Under the pieces are notes generated by a model. That model was not told the origin of the DNA. It saw only the letters and a program-made list of their open reading frames with translations, and ran no database searches. The position numbers and the translations under genes are program-made. A stretch of 64,000 nucleotides of DNA from Pseudomonas ovata. GTDB taxonomy: Bacteria; Pseudomonadota; Gammaproteobacteria; Pseudomonadales; Pseudomonadaceae. The number at the start of each line of letters is the position of its first letter. Position 1 is the first letter of the stretch. Location of the stretch: NCBI RefSeq assembly GCF_003131185.1, contig NZ_QFFU01000010.1:124001-188000 (forward strand), in the 5' to 3' direction. This document shows, in pieces, positions 63,866-64,000 of this stretch.

Positions 63866-64000
63866 CAGTGTTAATCCACTCTTTCACGACCTGGGCCACA
63901 CGACCCGGGTCTTCGGCCACCAGACTCTTGATAGCGTTGAGTTGTGCGTCATAGCCCTCGGTCGGGCTCGGCAACAGAATGCTTTGCGGGCCACCCAGGC
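63858..64000 (-). CDS. fliF: Flagellar MS-ring protein FliF (partial, C-terminus)
   Basis: The last 47 residues are visible, ending LVAEDPGRVAQVVKEWINTDE. This is the conserved FliG-binding tail of FliF. The stop overlaps the fliG start by 8 bases. The rest of the gene, and presumably fliE, lies beyond the right edge. Confidence 0.93.
   Translation of the reverse strand, partial: LGGPQSILLPSPTEGYDAQLNAIKSLVAEDPGRVAQVVKEWINTDE

Overview
This 64 kb window comes from a GC-rich gammaproteobacterial chromosome, almost certainly a Pseudomonas of the putida/fluorescens lineage. The evidence is gene content and order: a polar-flagellum and chemotaxis supercluster running fliF through flhB, flhA, flhF, fleN, fliA, cheYZAB, motCD, parA, parP-like and cheW; a ccmABCDEFGHI operon beside it; an HptB/HsbR/HsbA switch inside the flagellar operon; and Pseudomonas-type REP elements. 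I saw no rRNA or tRNA genes, no prophage, no transposase and no CRISPR array.

Left part (1-25 kb), accessory and metabolic genes. A SiaA/SiaB-like phosphatase/kinase pair sits at the left edge. It is followed by a LysR regulator divergent from a PACE efflux protein and a PhzF-like enzyme, an MFS exporter, a RarD-type EamA transporter, zapE with a SulP transporter, and a class C beta-lactamase. Next comes a Fur-box-preceded efeUOB-efeM iron uptake operon, a racemase-family gene divergent from a LysR regulator, and a complete MarR-controlled FUSC/DUF1656/HlyD/outer-membrane efflux operon. A voltage-gated-type ion channel with a C-terminal zinc ribbon and an orphan sulfate-binding protein complete this part.

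Middle (25-35 kb). The cytochrome c maturation operon ccmABCDEFGHI lies on the minus strand and ends in a small uncharacterised lipoprotein gene. Divergent from it is a pair on the plus strand: a FliK-like hook-length protein and a 106-residue FlhB-C-like protein that lacks the NPTH cleavage motif. A 326-bp tandem duplication follows the pair. It copies the 3' half of the FlhB-like gene, a REP pair and the last codons of the convergent gene.

Right part (35-64 kb). This is one long minus-strand flagellar/chemotaxis locus. Two good sigma-54 promoter matches, ahead of flhA and fliL, mark transcription units. The general-stress-like phosphorelay hptB-hsbR-hsbA is inserted between fliJ and fliK, so motility/sessility partner switching is transcribed with flagellar export genes.

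The window shows no wholly novel gene system. The least explained features are structural: a 520-bp long inverted repeat with an apparent collapsed relative elsewhere in the window; a four-copy family of about 110-bp inverted repeats; a REP-carrying tandem duplication; a 140-bp MITE abutting the fliJ stop codon; and a motif repeated four times in the CheA linker.
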